Assembly (NCBI RefSeq): GCF_030272615.1
Contig: NC_081413.1
Coordinates: 162,128,849-162,192,848 of the forward strand
Source: Cryptomeria japonica
Taxonomy: Eukaryota; Streptophyta; Pinopsida; Cupressales; Cupressaceae
Direction of reading: 5' to 3'
Length of the DNA stretch: 64,000 nt
Position 1 is the stretch's first letter; each line of letters starts with the position of its first letter. Position numbers and translations under genes: made by a program. Positions 33,768-45,364 of the stretch are shown in pieces. The notes under the pieces are model-generated. The model saw nothing but the letters and a program-made list of their open reading frames with translations. It searched no databases and was not told where the DNA came from.

Positions 33768-35924
33768 TTTGCCCCTCTTTGAGACGGTGCGGTTTATCAT
33801 GTCATTTGAAAGAAAGAAAAATAGGTGTGAAGAAATATGCCCCATAAATGTTAATTTAATGGGTGGTATGCCCCCTTGAGAGATGGGCTGAAAAATTTCA
33901 AAAAATCGGGCGATCTCTCGAAAAAGAGAAAGAAGTGGAGGGGAGGTAGAATAGAAGAAATGAGCAATAACGGTGAAAGAATGGAAGAAAACGGAGTGAA
34001 TGCAGAGAAACGGCAAGCCAATGTGTACTCTTAGGTCATGCAGGAGAGATAGTGCAAATATGATGTTTGTGATTTTAATTGATACTATACAACTGATCAA
34101 AATTGGTTGGACAATCTGTTGCAACCAGTTAAATTTCCCCGATCGAGTCAAAGCATGACAATTGATATCAGTTGTTCGCTTGGACATGATAAAGTTTGAG
34201 TAAGTGAATCAAAGTGACTAGTTGTGACTTAGACAATTGATGTAATTGTCCAATGAAGTCAAGGTATCTGAAACAAAATACTCGTTGAGACTTAGACAAT
34301 TGATGTAATTGTTTGTGCTAATTGTGTTTGATTACTTTATCAATTGATAGTGTTTGCATTGTAGGTTGTTTATGGTGAATCGTAGCAGCCCCATTGAGAC
34401 TAGGTCATTATGATAAATGCCTGTTGTGGTCTAGGTTTGCCATGATCGATTACCTCTTGAGACTCGAAGATACTTGATTAGAGTATTTGTTGATAGTCTA
34501 GGTGTGTGTGAGTCGATGTGCTTGTTTAGGCAAAGTAACTTTCTTGGCTTATAGGATGACTGAGGATGGGAAGCGCAACCCCTCCTATTAAAGATGGATG
34601 GTGATGAACGTAGCTTGAGTGAGTTGATGGGAAACATTGAAGGGATTATGATGATGTTGATGATCAAGATAGGGAGGGTGAGCGGGGGGGGATTTTAATG
34701 TTAGGCGAAATAGAGTATGCACTGTCATTACTATGTATGAATCATTTGCAGCTATATAGATGTATGGATGGATGGAATGCAACAGAATGCAATATATACA
34801 GATGAGATGGAATGACGATCCATAGTGCTTTATTTTTTATCATTGAGCAAGGTAGTCTCAATCTTGGACGAGGCAGTAGGAACCAAGTTTGGAGCATTGT
34901 ATCTATAAGTAAGCAGCATAGATAAAGAATATGGACCCTCCATTTTGGTTCATGTGCAGACGGTCGAGGTATATATTGTAGTCAACAAGCCATAGTGATC
35001 CATGACTAGATTTTTGCATACAATCATGTAGCTTAGTGAACTTCCCACGTAGACACCATTAGTACATGCCCCAGAGCTTCATTGGAACAATTCGTAGATA
35101 ATAAACAAAATGATACTTAGGAACCATCCTGGCTACTCTAATCACTTGTGGATATCCCAGAGTAGCGTAGGAACTTGATATAAATGAATAAATAACTTTA
35201 TCAAACTGACCAAGTACTTGATAGCTTAAACATAATTTTCTTGTCAAAGAAAATGTTATGATGTCTTTGTTTTGGTAAGGAAGGATGCATCCTTGTTAAG
35301 ACAGTTGTGTAGTTGTGTTGATTGCTTGGTTGATTTGATAAGTGATCATCATTTGAGTAGCTCAAAAATTTTGTTTAATGTTTGTGGCGATGCGTATGTA
35401 CAAAGGATTTTATGCGTTGCCATGTTGTTGATTGATTTTTGATATTTTTATGATGTTTTTGGATTTTGTGAGATGTTTTTGAATGGTTTTGGATTTTGTG
35501 AGACAATTTTGAACGAAGAACTTAATGAATCACAAGTAATGCAGAATCCACTTCCATCAATAGGTTAAGAGCATTGCCCCTAGTTTAGACATGACTATAA
35601 AAAAGCAGGATGCAAGACGCATGAAGTAATATCCTTGATTGCAGATCAATAACAAGCCATGGTTTGATTGATGGATGAGTGGATGCAATGAATGCGATCA
35701 CAACAAGTGTGAAAGACAATGGAGCTATAGCCTTTACGAGTGGCACCTGTTTGCCAGGTTTTCACCATCATACATACCCAAGGTGCCACTAGAGTGGTTG
35801 TTCACCATTTGGATGCATGATTTTTCTTTACTATTTTAATTTTTTTGTATTTTCTTTAGTTAATTTATCTGAATGTTTTTGGTGTTCTTTTTTATATGCA
35901 TTGGAGCCTGATGCTCTGTACAAC
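33768..35924 (-). other. G2 polypurine tract and 3' non-coding region
   Basis: Next to the LTR is the PPT (33768-33783, minus TCAAAGAGGGGCAAA). A second C-tract with hairpin follows at 33870-33921. No gene is seen. A perfect 10-bp inverted repeat AGTGGCACCT/AGGTGCCACT (35739-35748 and 35781-35790) encloses the TTTGCCAGGTTTTCACCA motif shared with G1 and N. Confidence 0.75.
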
Positions 35925-37299
35925 TTATGTATGAAACCGTTTGAGGTACAAGTTGTTGATCAAATCTGCTAGCGGTTCTCCTTCTAAAGTAGCCAACTGA
36001 TATGCCCCAGACCCAAATATAACAGTGATAACATATGGACCCAACCAGTTTGATTCAAACTTTCCCTGATGTTCTCTTTTTGGTTGGTTACAAGTATTCT
36101 CTCTAAGAACAATATCACCTACCTCAAATGGATTAGGTTTAACCCAATGATTATAACTTCTGCTCATGTGTTGTTGATAGGCTTTGAGGTGGTTGTATGC
36201 AGCTTGTCACCTTTCATCAAGTAGTTCCAAGTATTGAAGACAGGAGACTCGGTATGCTTCATCATCTATTAGATTATGCAAGGAAACTCGTAGAGATGGT
36301 ATATCAACCTCAATAGGAAGGATGGCTTCTATGCCATAGACCAGTGAGTAGGGAGTTGCGCTTGTAGGGGTTCGATATGCCCATAGTGTTGTATTTAATT
36401 GAACATGCCAATCACGGCCAACATCATTGACTATCTTCTTGAGGATTCTCAATATTTTTTTGTTCAATGCTTTAGCTTGACCATTTCCTTGTGGGTAATA
36501 GGGAGTGGAAAAGCGGTGTTGGATGTGAAACTTCTCACAAAGCTCATAGACATCTTGATTTTTGAAAGGAAGCCCGTTATCTATGATGATGGACATGGGT
36601 ACACCATACCGGCACATGATGTAATTAAGGATGAATGAGGTGATCTGCTTGCCGATGACTTTGGTAAGTGGAACAACTTTGATCCACTTTGTGAAGTATT
36701 TGGTGGTGGTATTAATGAATTTGTGGCCATTAGATGAAGATGGATGAATTTTACCCACAAGGTCAAGTACCTATTGACAAAAGGGCCATGGTGTTGTGAT
36801 TGATTGCAATTCCTGTGCTGGTGCATGTATCAAGTCTTCATGGACTTAGCACTTCTTGCATTTTCTGATAAAATAGTAGGATTCTTTTTCCATGGACAGC
36901 CAATAGTATCATGATCTTCTTTTCTAAGGAAGGACCGCTTGAGTGAGTCCCACAAATGCCTTCATGTACCTCTTCCAAGGCTTTTTTTGTCTCATCTTGT
37001 TCCAAACATCAAAGGAGAGTACCATCAAGACTGCGTCGGTATAGGATTTTAGCAATGATGGTGTATCGAGTAGTTTGGCGAAGGAAGGTTTTGCGTTGGT
37101 TATTCGATTGGTTAGGAGGAAGTGTGTGATCATGGAGGTAGCTGTAGAACTCACCGTACCATGGGGATTCAAAACCGACAAGGTGACATATCATCTCAAA
37201 TTTGAGGATATCATAAGTGGGAATCCAAAGTTGTTCTACCAAGAACTCATAGTGTGTTGAATTATGTGGAAGATCTAGGAGAGATGCAATGGTATCCAT
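35925..37299 (-). pseudogene. G2 integrase (degenerate)
   Basis: From the N-terminal side: linker and zinc-binding region (37009-37299, with TRYTIIAKILYRRSLDGTLL), core (36207-36758, with YFTKWIKVVPLTKVIGKQIT, IDNGLPFKNQDVYELCEKF and YYPQGNGQAKALNKKILRIL) and C-terminal domain (35925-36167, SYNHWVKPNPFEVGDIVLRE and NWLGPYVI). The first catalytic Asp reads Lys and the third acidic residue reads Lys (codon at 36471-36473). Frameshifts separate the parts. Confidence 0.88.
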
Positions 37300-37311
37300 G
37301 GCATCAATAGC

Positions 37312-37700
37312 TCAATTGAGATCTCTGTGTATCTTCTTAAAGGTGATAGTCATAAATGATGCTTTTAAATTGTCCACCATTTGCTTGTATGGCATGAGTT
37401 GATCATCCTTGGTCTGATATTCATCTGTGACTTGTCGGATGACTAGTTGGGAGTCATCATATATCTGTATCTCTTTTAGTTTCCATTGTATGGCTAGTTT
37501 GAGTCCTGTGATCAAGGCCTCCTATTATGCTATGTTGTTTGTACATGGAAAAGTTATCCTATAAGACTTCAAGATGCTGTCACCTTGAGGTATGATAAAC
37601 AGAATGCCTACCCCCAAGCCATGCCTAGTATATGAACTATAAAAGTATAGTTTCCATGGTTGTGCAACTGTGATCATGAAGATCTCTTCATCTGGAAAAT
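37312..37700 (-). pseudogene. G2 second RNase H (archaeal type)
   Basis: PWKLYFYSSYTRHGLGVGIL and PCTNNIA, then, after a stop, EIQIYDDSQLVIRQVTDEYQ. The catalytic DGS is changed to YSS and the Glu of NNIAEYEA is lost at a stop, so it is inactive. In G1 these residues are kept. Confidence 0.85.
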
Positions 37701-38260
37701 TGGAAACAAGAGGATGATCACCTATGATGGGTGCATCGGCTAATTGATCGGTAATAACTTGCCCATTGATAGCCTTATGGTCCACATACTCAATGTCAAA
37801 TTCACTTAGAATCATTACCCATTTGGCCAAGTGGCCTGTCAATGTTGCTTTCCTGAGTAGGTACTTTAGTGGATCAGTCTTTGAAATGAGTTGTACTTTA
37901 TGTGTTAATAGGTAGTGCCTCAGTTTAGTTGCTCAAGATGATTTCTAGGCAAGCTCGCTCAATAGGTGTGTAATTGAGTTCATAGCCGACCAGTGTGTGA
38001 GAGATATAGTGTATAGAACACTCTTTCCCTTCTGCATTATGCTGTGCCAGTAGTACTCCCAATACTGTATTGGTTGCTAAAATATAGAGCAATAGAGGTC
38101 TACTTGGATCTAGTGGGATCAGCAACGGTGTATTCATGAGATAGTCCTTAAGCATATGGAATGCTTTCTAGTATCTAGTATCCCATTGAAAGCGGATGTT
38201 TTTGTGTAACAAATGTGTAAAGGGGTGACACTTATCTGCTAGTTGTGCAATGAATCTTCA
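37701..38260 (-). pseudogene. G2 RNase H
   Basis: LLLYILATNTVLGVLLAQHN, CSIHYISHTLVGYELNYTPI and HLAKWVMILSEFDIEYVDHK are the classic gypsy RNase H sequence following RT. One frame break lies between 37842 and 37925. Confidence 0.87.
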
Positions 38261-39358
38261 GATGGATTGTAGCCACCCTTGTAGTGTCCTTAGTTGACTG
38301 ATGTTCCTTGGAGGTGGCATGTCCATGATTGCTTTGACCTTTGTCAGGTCGACCTCAATGTCTTTTCTTGAGACAATGTATCCTAGAAGCTTCCTTGAAG
38401 TTACTCCAAAGACACATTTCTTTGGATTGAGTCAAACATGATATTGTTCTAGTCTATCAAAGATTTTCTCTATTATTGCAAGATGACCTTCTCTTGTTAA
38501 TGATTTTGCCAGTAAGTCATCAACATAATCCTCCATTATGGTATGCATCATATCATGAAAGATGGTTGTCATGGCTCTTTGATAGGCCGCCCCTACATTC
38601 TTTAGCCCAAAATGCATTACATTCCAATAGTATGTTCCCCATGGACATGTGAAGGTCATCTTATGTTGATCCTCTGGTGCGATCTTCATCTTTAGGACAT
38701 GCCTTGTTTATATCCTAGAAGCCAGTACAGATACAGATGCCCCCATTTGGTTTGTCGATAGGTACAATATTGGAGATCCAATCTACATAATCAATTGGTC
38801 TAATAAAACCAACATCCAGGAGTTTCTTAAGTTCTGCTTTGACTAGTACTGCAATCTGGGGTTGCATCTTGCGAAGCTTCTGATTTACTAGTTTAGCTCC
38901 TTCTGCCACAGTGAGGTGATGCATGACTAAATCATGATCTAGACTAGGAATGTCTGCATATGACCATGCAAAGTTCATCTGACGCTTTTGGAAGAATTCT
39001 ACAAACTTAGGTCATTCCTCTAGAGTTAAAAGAGATGCCAGATGTATGTGGTGAGGAGTCTCAAGGGTCCCCACATTGAATTCTTTTGTTTCCTTGATGA
39101 GGATTGTTGATCATTCCTGATTTACACTGGAGGGGAGGATGTCAAACCTTTCATCCGTAGGTGCCTCAGAGAGGTTTTCACCATTGCATACTCTCTTTCT
39201 TTTAATTTTTTTGGGATCAAAAAGTGCAACAGTGTGGTTCTCACTAGAAGATCCATGTTTTATTGTAATATTTTTGCAGCTGAAAGGTTTGGCATCTACC
39301 CCGAAGTATGTTGCACTATTAAGTTCAATGGCGAATCCAACTTTGTGATCCCCGCTTG
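38261..39358 (-). pseudogene. G2 reverse transcriptase
   Basis: The N-terminal part (38715-38978) has ELKKLLDVGFIRPIDYVDW and IVPIDKPNGG. After about 95 missing bases it continues with KIAPEDQHKMTFTCPWGTYY, FGLKNVGAAYQRAMTTIFHD and the catalytic MEDYVDDLLAKS (38432-38689). The deletion, seen by comparison with G1 14845-14939, removes the motif with the first catalytic Asp (DGFSxYNQ) and shifts the frame. The linker upstream is cut at 39363 by element N. Confidence 0.88.
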
Positions 39359-39363
39359 GTATG

Positions 39364-40577
39364 TGTACGTTAGGAAATAGGAAATCATCACAAGATAAGA
39401 TAAACATAATAGCTCAATCACAAATGCATTCATTGCAATGATCTATCCTAAACAACACTCAATAGAGACATGAAATAAAAACATTCAAAAGCAAAGATTA
39501 TGCAAACCAAAGATGTGATTTGAATGCTCCTTCATGCAGCTCCATTGTTCTTCTTTCCTCTTCAAATGGTTTGGTTGTGGATCTCACCTACAAGTGCATA
39601 CACATAATTGAAAGCAAGTAGACAAGATTTTTGATCAAGAGTACTAGAAATGTGATTGACTAGAAATTCGATAGTCTAATTAGCAATTAAGAATCAAGGG
39701 ATTTGAATGAAGAAATTCATCCAATTTATAGACAAATTGGAGAAATGATCAAATTAGCATGAAAGAGATTCGAATGGAAATTCAAATCAAGAATAGCAAA
39801 ATTATGACATGTGTATGACAAATTGCTATGCAAGGATTTATGACAATTTATGACAAATTGCTATGCAAGGATTTATGACAAGATTTTGGAATAGAAATAG
39901 ACATTTAGGAATTTAGGAGAAATTAGAAAATTAAGTTGGAAATGATGACTTGGAAATTAGAAAATTGATGCAAATTAATAATTTCTCATTAATTTACAAA
40001 AATAGAAGGAATTAATTAGCCAATTAAATAAACATTTAATTGTGACAAGAAGACTTAGGATAAATAAATAAATTGTTTAACCTAAAGGGAGAAATGACAA
40101 ACAAGGTTAAATGAATAAATCATAAAACCTAGAAGATGAATTAACAATGCAAGAATGACAATTAGGTCTTGACAAAGGATAATTGATATCGATTCGATCA
40201 TGATTTTGGATTGATAAATGATTTGATTGATAAATGATTGAGATTGATTGACAAATTGATCAATATCGATAAAGAGACCAAATTGATATGCGCCAATTGA
40301 CATGATCGAAGAGGACAAGGATCGATGACAAATCGATCGTAAAACGACGAGATTGACAAGATCGACCAAAATCATGATTAAAGATTGTTATCGGCAAGAC
40401 CAAATCCGAAAGCAAGACAAATGAAGAATGTAGAAGAAAGACTCGATGCTCACAAATGATAAAGACAAGTGCGTAACATAGGAGAAATGTTAATGCGATG
40501 CAAAAACTCTAAAATGAGGCAATGCGCCAATGTTAAAGTATGACTCCGCAAACGTTGACCATTTTTAGGTGTCTACA
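39364..40577 (-). repeat. N 3' LTR
   Basis: 1214 bp. In the first 360 bp it differs from the other LTR at about six positions. A minus-strand TATA candidate CTATAAATT lies at 39723-39732. Internal 33-bp duplications occur near 39830-39890. Confidence 0.93.
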
Positions 40578-42535
40578 TTTTGCCCCTCTTTGAGACAATG
40601 CGATTTTAAGCGTTGTTTCAAAGAACAATAATGACATATGCATGCCCCCTCGAGGAATTGGCCGGAAACATCCAGAAAAGAGGCCAATTGATCGATAAGA
40701 ATGACAAAAAATGATAGGTTCGAACAGATCACCAAGACTGATGGAAGAAATGTTAGTAAGAAGAAATTAGATAGAGGACAGTTAGAGATGAAGAAAAACT
40801 TGCTTTCACATATGCACATAAGTAGGTGAGAACCTTTATTTGCTATGGCAAAATGGATGCGGTGCAACATGGCAATGAAGGCCAGAGCGATAATGCAATC
40901 CCTTTGTGTAAGACAGACACATCACAGACAAACAGCAATCACAAAAAAAGAAAGGGACCATGAACCATCCCGGTCACTCTAAATCACTCAGTGACATCAT
41001 CAAGCAACGTAGGAACATGATCAAAGCCAAAGATAAATCAAAAAAAAGATAAGATGCAAAAATTCCAACAAATCAAACAAACAACTTGATCTTCATTTTC
41101 AAAAGTTGAAAGTGCTGATAGGACGATCATGCTGTCTGGTTTCAGGACATGTGGTACCCCGTCTAAGACAGGACACAGTCTGGTTTCGAGTATACCACAC
41201 CCTGTATAAGACCCACGATAGTGTGCCAAGGACGAATGATTTTGAGGTTGATTGATATGACAATTTTGATCAGTTTGAATGTCTGGTTTGATTGAAAAAG
41301 AAGTTCATCTGTTTAAGCATGATTTCATTAAAGCACAATGTTGGATTGATTGTCATTAGAGGGATGTATACTCAGTGATCTGTCTTATGCACAAAAAGGG
41401 ATCCTTTATTGCAAAATGCTTGTTTTTGGATTTTAATGTTTTTGAAATGTTTTTGTGTTCATTTTTTAAGGACTTTATTTGATTTTTTTGAAGATTTTAT
41501 TTTTTCAGGACATTTTGCAATTTTTTTGAATTTTGTCAGGACATTTTTCAATTTTTAGGATTATTTCAGGACATTTTTCAATTTTTATGATTTTGCCCCA
41601 GTGTCTAGCAAGGCAAGGAATATGACAGGTGAATAAATAAGCTTGCTGAAATGATGGTGGATAGAGGGAAGACAAAGGCCTTTGATTATGGAGACAATGC
41701 AGATGCAATTTTCAAGGGCTATGGCATGATGGGACAAGAGACTGGATATGACAATGTAAAGCAGTGACATGGCATGAGGGACATGTCAAGAGGTTTTTGA
41801 AACCATGTTTAAATTTTGCATCCTTATGTCAGATCAAGATCAAGGAATGAAAAAGAGTGTATGGATAATGATAAGATATGGATAGGATAAGCAAGACAAA
41901 GAATGGATAAAGGACATGGACTGAAGTTCAGGATAGGATACAGGGATAGTGGCAAAAAGTTGCAATAAGCCAGGGAATATGGATGAAAGGTTGTAATAAG
42001 CAAATGGATAAATGACCAAAAGCTATGATGGATTGAAAGCTGCAAACAAGATGCATGATGCTCATGAAGATCCTCAGCCTTGTCAAGATCAAAGGTGGAA
42101 AGAGGAAATGGACAATAGGATATGAAGGGTAATGACAGGGGTTCGATAGGACAATGAAGGGCAATAGGATATGAAGGAGGAAATTCGCCCCCAAGTGTGG
42201 TGTGCAAGAAGTTCATAAATTACACATGACGCCTGTTTGCCAGGTTTTCATCATGGTACTTTCCCAAGGCGCCTGTTTGCCAGTTTTTCACCAGTGGACG
42301 AATTATTTTTGCTTTACTTTTTTTTTTTTTTTGTCTTTTTCACTTTTTCAATTTTTTTTGTCTTTTTGACTTTTTCAATAGAAGATGGACACATGATAGG
42401 GGATGGAAGAAGGACTCAAGCGTCTTTTTGTTTGGATAGTAGCTTTGAAAAAAATGGACCATGACCTTTAAAAGTATGCTCAATGACGTTGGTAGGATAA
42501 GGACATGGAAAAATAGATGAAACTAAGGCAAGGGT
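40578..42535 (-). other. N polypurine tract and 3' non-coding region
   Basis: PPT at 40578-40593 on minus, as in G2. A second C-tract plus hairpin lies at 40644-40694. A GCCCCCAAGTGTG 13-mer (42187-42199) also occurs in G3. Two copies of GCCTGTTTGCCAGGTTTTCA (42231 and 42271) are followed by a T-rich tract (42310-42380). No gene. Confidence 0.75.
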
Positions 42536-45364
42536 TTATGCAAAGGATGGGATCAACGGGATCGAAGGATGGGAAATATGCTTTGGATAATGGATAGGGT
42601 ATTGGAATAATTGGGCTTCAATGGATGTAGATGAAGGAAAGATCGACATTGACACACACCTTGAGGGGTGATGGACTGATGGAGGAAAGACGTATTTTGG
42701 ATATTGAGATTTTGAGGAAGGAAAGGCTATGGATTTTGGGACATAAGGGCCCAAAATGGATGAAGAAGGTGATGGAGGAATAGCAATTTTGGATGCCAAG
42801 TTGGATGTTTCTTTAGGCTTTTGTGCTTCAAGGAGCCGCTTAGGGATCCACATGGTTTTTGATTTTTCATGCTTTTGTGGTTCCTTGGAGTGCATTGCTT
42901 TCACAAGGGATTTAGGAACCCATACATATTTTGACTTTGCTTTATTTTGCTCAGTGGGCCTTTGTTGCCTTTTGGATATTTCTTTTTCTTTATAGATCAT
43001 ATTGTTCTTTGTTTTGACATGTCAATTATATTGGACATGTTGATCCTTGAATACATGTGGATTTTTAGACTTATGACTTTTATACTTGGCATCCAAATTG
43101 CTTGGAGGGGGAAAGGAATGCCTGGATGGATATGAATGAAATGGAGTTCGTTTGGATGGATGAAATTTACTCAAGGATGTGTGCCTTTGCTGACCTTGCA
43201 TAGAGGATGAAGGGATATAAGGACCTAAGATGGATGGAAGGTATGAAGGGGAAGGGATATGTTTGGATTTTGATGGAGGGATACCAACGCCTTGAGAGTG
43301 AGCTATGTAGACATGACCCTTAAGATCTTCTTTAACATGAAGGGATGCTTGCTTATGAAGATCTACTCCTTTGCCTTTATGAATATCTTGACTTGTAGGA
43401 TACTCTTTTCTTTGGGAAGAAGACACGAGTCCATTATGAGGTGGATATGATATGAGAGAAATAATGAGATCTTGAAGTGGATCGGATTGCACCAAAGTGG
43501 AAGAACCCATTATGCATGTTGAGGGTTCATGAACATCTTGCACTGACATGTTAGAATCATGAGTGGGATTAGGATTGTGAGGGGGACTAGGATTGTGTTG
43601 TGGACATGGTTCAATGACAGGCTCTTCAAGAGATGGAATGGGAGAAATAATGGGATCATCAAAAGATATGTGATCTTGGAGTGGATATGCTGGATTAGGA
43701 TGTGGAGATGGAGGAACAAGTGGATCTTGTGGAGGATCTGAAGGAAGAATTTGATCTTGACAAGGAGGAAGATCATTGGAATCCTCTTTAAAGGTGCTTT
43801 GCTCTTGACTTTCAATGGGATCATTGGAAAGGATGGAAGGGATATCTTGATCTTTCGTAGGAAGTGGAATGTCAATGGGATTTGAAAGGACATTGTGTTC
43901 ATGAAATGGAAGGGGATCATTTGGGATTGGATGGACTGGGATATCTTGATCTTGCTCGGGGAATGGAGTGTCAATAGGTCTTTGGATAGGATGGACAAGA
44001 ATAATGGAATCATCATGAGTGTCTGGGAACATGGGGTCCTGGTCAACAATTGGATGGGATGATAAGGTTTCAAGATCTTGATCTTGATCTGTTTCAAGAC
44101 ATGTTTCTTCGTGCTCTAAATTATCCTCTTGACATGGGGTTGGACTTTGGATATGCATGGGGGATTCTGAAAAGGGATCAATGTTTTGGCATGAAGGAAA
44201 TGCACTTTGAACATTTGTGATGGATTCTAGCAAGGAATTAATGCTTGAACATGAGGAAGAGGGACTTCGAATGGGGTCCTCTAAAACAGGTAATGACAAT
44301 AAAGTGCATGGTGGCATTGGGTCTTGTATTTTTGAAACATGACAAGGATGTGCATCATGAACTGGATTATCGTGGCAATCAATTATGGATAGCCCTTGGA
44401 TAATTGCATCCTTGGGTGTATTGTTTGATGAGGACAATATGGAAGGTTCTTGTGAAACTTCTAGAGGTGTAGGGATAGATGCCACTAGAGAGTCAATTTG
44501 TTTGCGGGGGGATGAGGCATTGCTAGACATAAGTGTATTATTTTGATCTTCCTCAAAGAACTCACTTGGTCGTTTCCTTAAGATCATTGCAATAAAGCCA
44601 CCTTTCTTTCGCGGTTTTGACATAGTTGTATCTGGAATTTGAACTTGTTTGGAAAGAATTTGGTTTGATGTCATGTTTTGATTTCGAACTAGATGTTGAT
44701 CAGATTGGTTTGACATGTTCAAATTTTGGCTTGGTGTGGGCTGCAACCTTTGTTTTTGAATGTTTGGTTGTTGACATTGATACGTTGATTGAACTTGTTG
44801 ATATTCCACCATTGGTTGAACCATTTGTTGACATTGTATAGTTGGTTGGACATATTGTTGAAATTGAACCATTGGTTGTATTGGTTGTATATGTTGGACC
44901 ATTGGTTATGATGGTTGAAAATCTGATTGATAGTAAACACCTTCTTGTTCTTGTTGTGGAGGCACATAATGTTGAAATTGATGCTGTCTCCTTTCTTGAA
45001 ATTGTTTCATCATCTCTATTTGGGAGAGGAGAGCGGGTATGTCTGATCTTTCAAGAAGAGATCTTACATCAATTGGCTCAATCTTTAGATTTCGACCTGG
45101 AAATTTTTGAAACACTTTGGACATTTGTGATCTATTCTTCTCAATGTTTTTCACTCTTTGTTCCAAAATCTCTTGTTCTTGAGCTAGTTTCTCCTCTAGT
45201 TTTTGTATTTGGAGACTTGTTTCATCATAAAAAGTTTGATCAATGTTGCTTTGTTGTTGGGTTGAATAGAATTGTGATTGCATTGTCGGTTGATACGTCA
45301 AACCTTGTTGCATCATTGGTGCTTGGACCCTTGTTTCAATAGACATGTCACTATGCAAATGCAA
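42536..45364 (-). pseudogene. Long ORF of element N, function unknown (943 codons)
   Basis: One frame runs from Met at 45364 to 42536, interrupted by only two stops: TAA at 44906-44908, in a Gln-rich stretch where CAA is expected, and TGA at 43022-43024, possibly from CGA. The N-terminus is Gln/Met-rich, then a coiled coil (LQIQKLEEKLAQEQEILEQR, about residues 50-85) and RSLLERSDIPALLSQIEMM. A Gln-rich repeat (IQPMVQ, CQQMVQ; about residues 150-195) follows, then about 450 Pro/Ser/Asp/His-rich residues, then two copies of a K-W-[VI]-PK motif (KYVWVPKSLVKA and KTMWIPKRLLEA). No zinc knuckle, gag core, protease or polymerase motif is seen. A structural gag-like role is possible but unproven. 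Confidence 0.75.
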
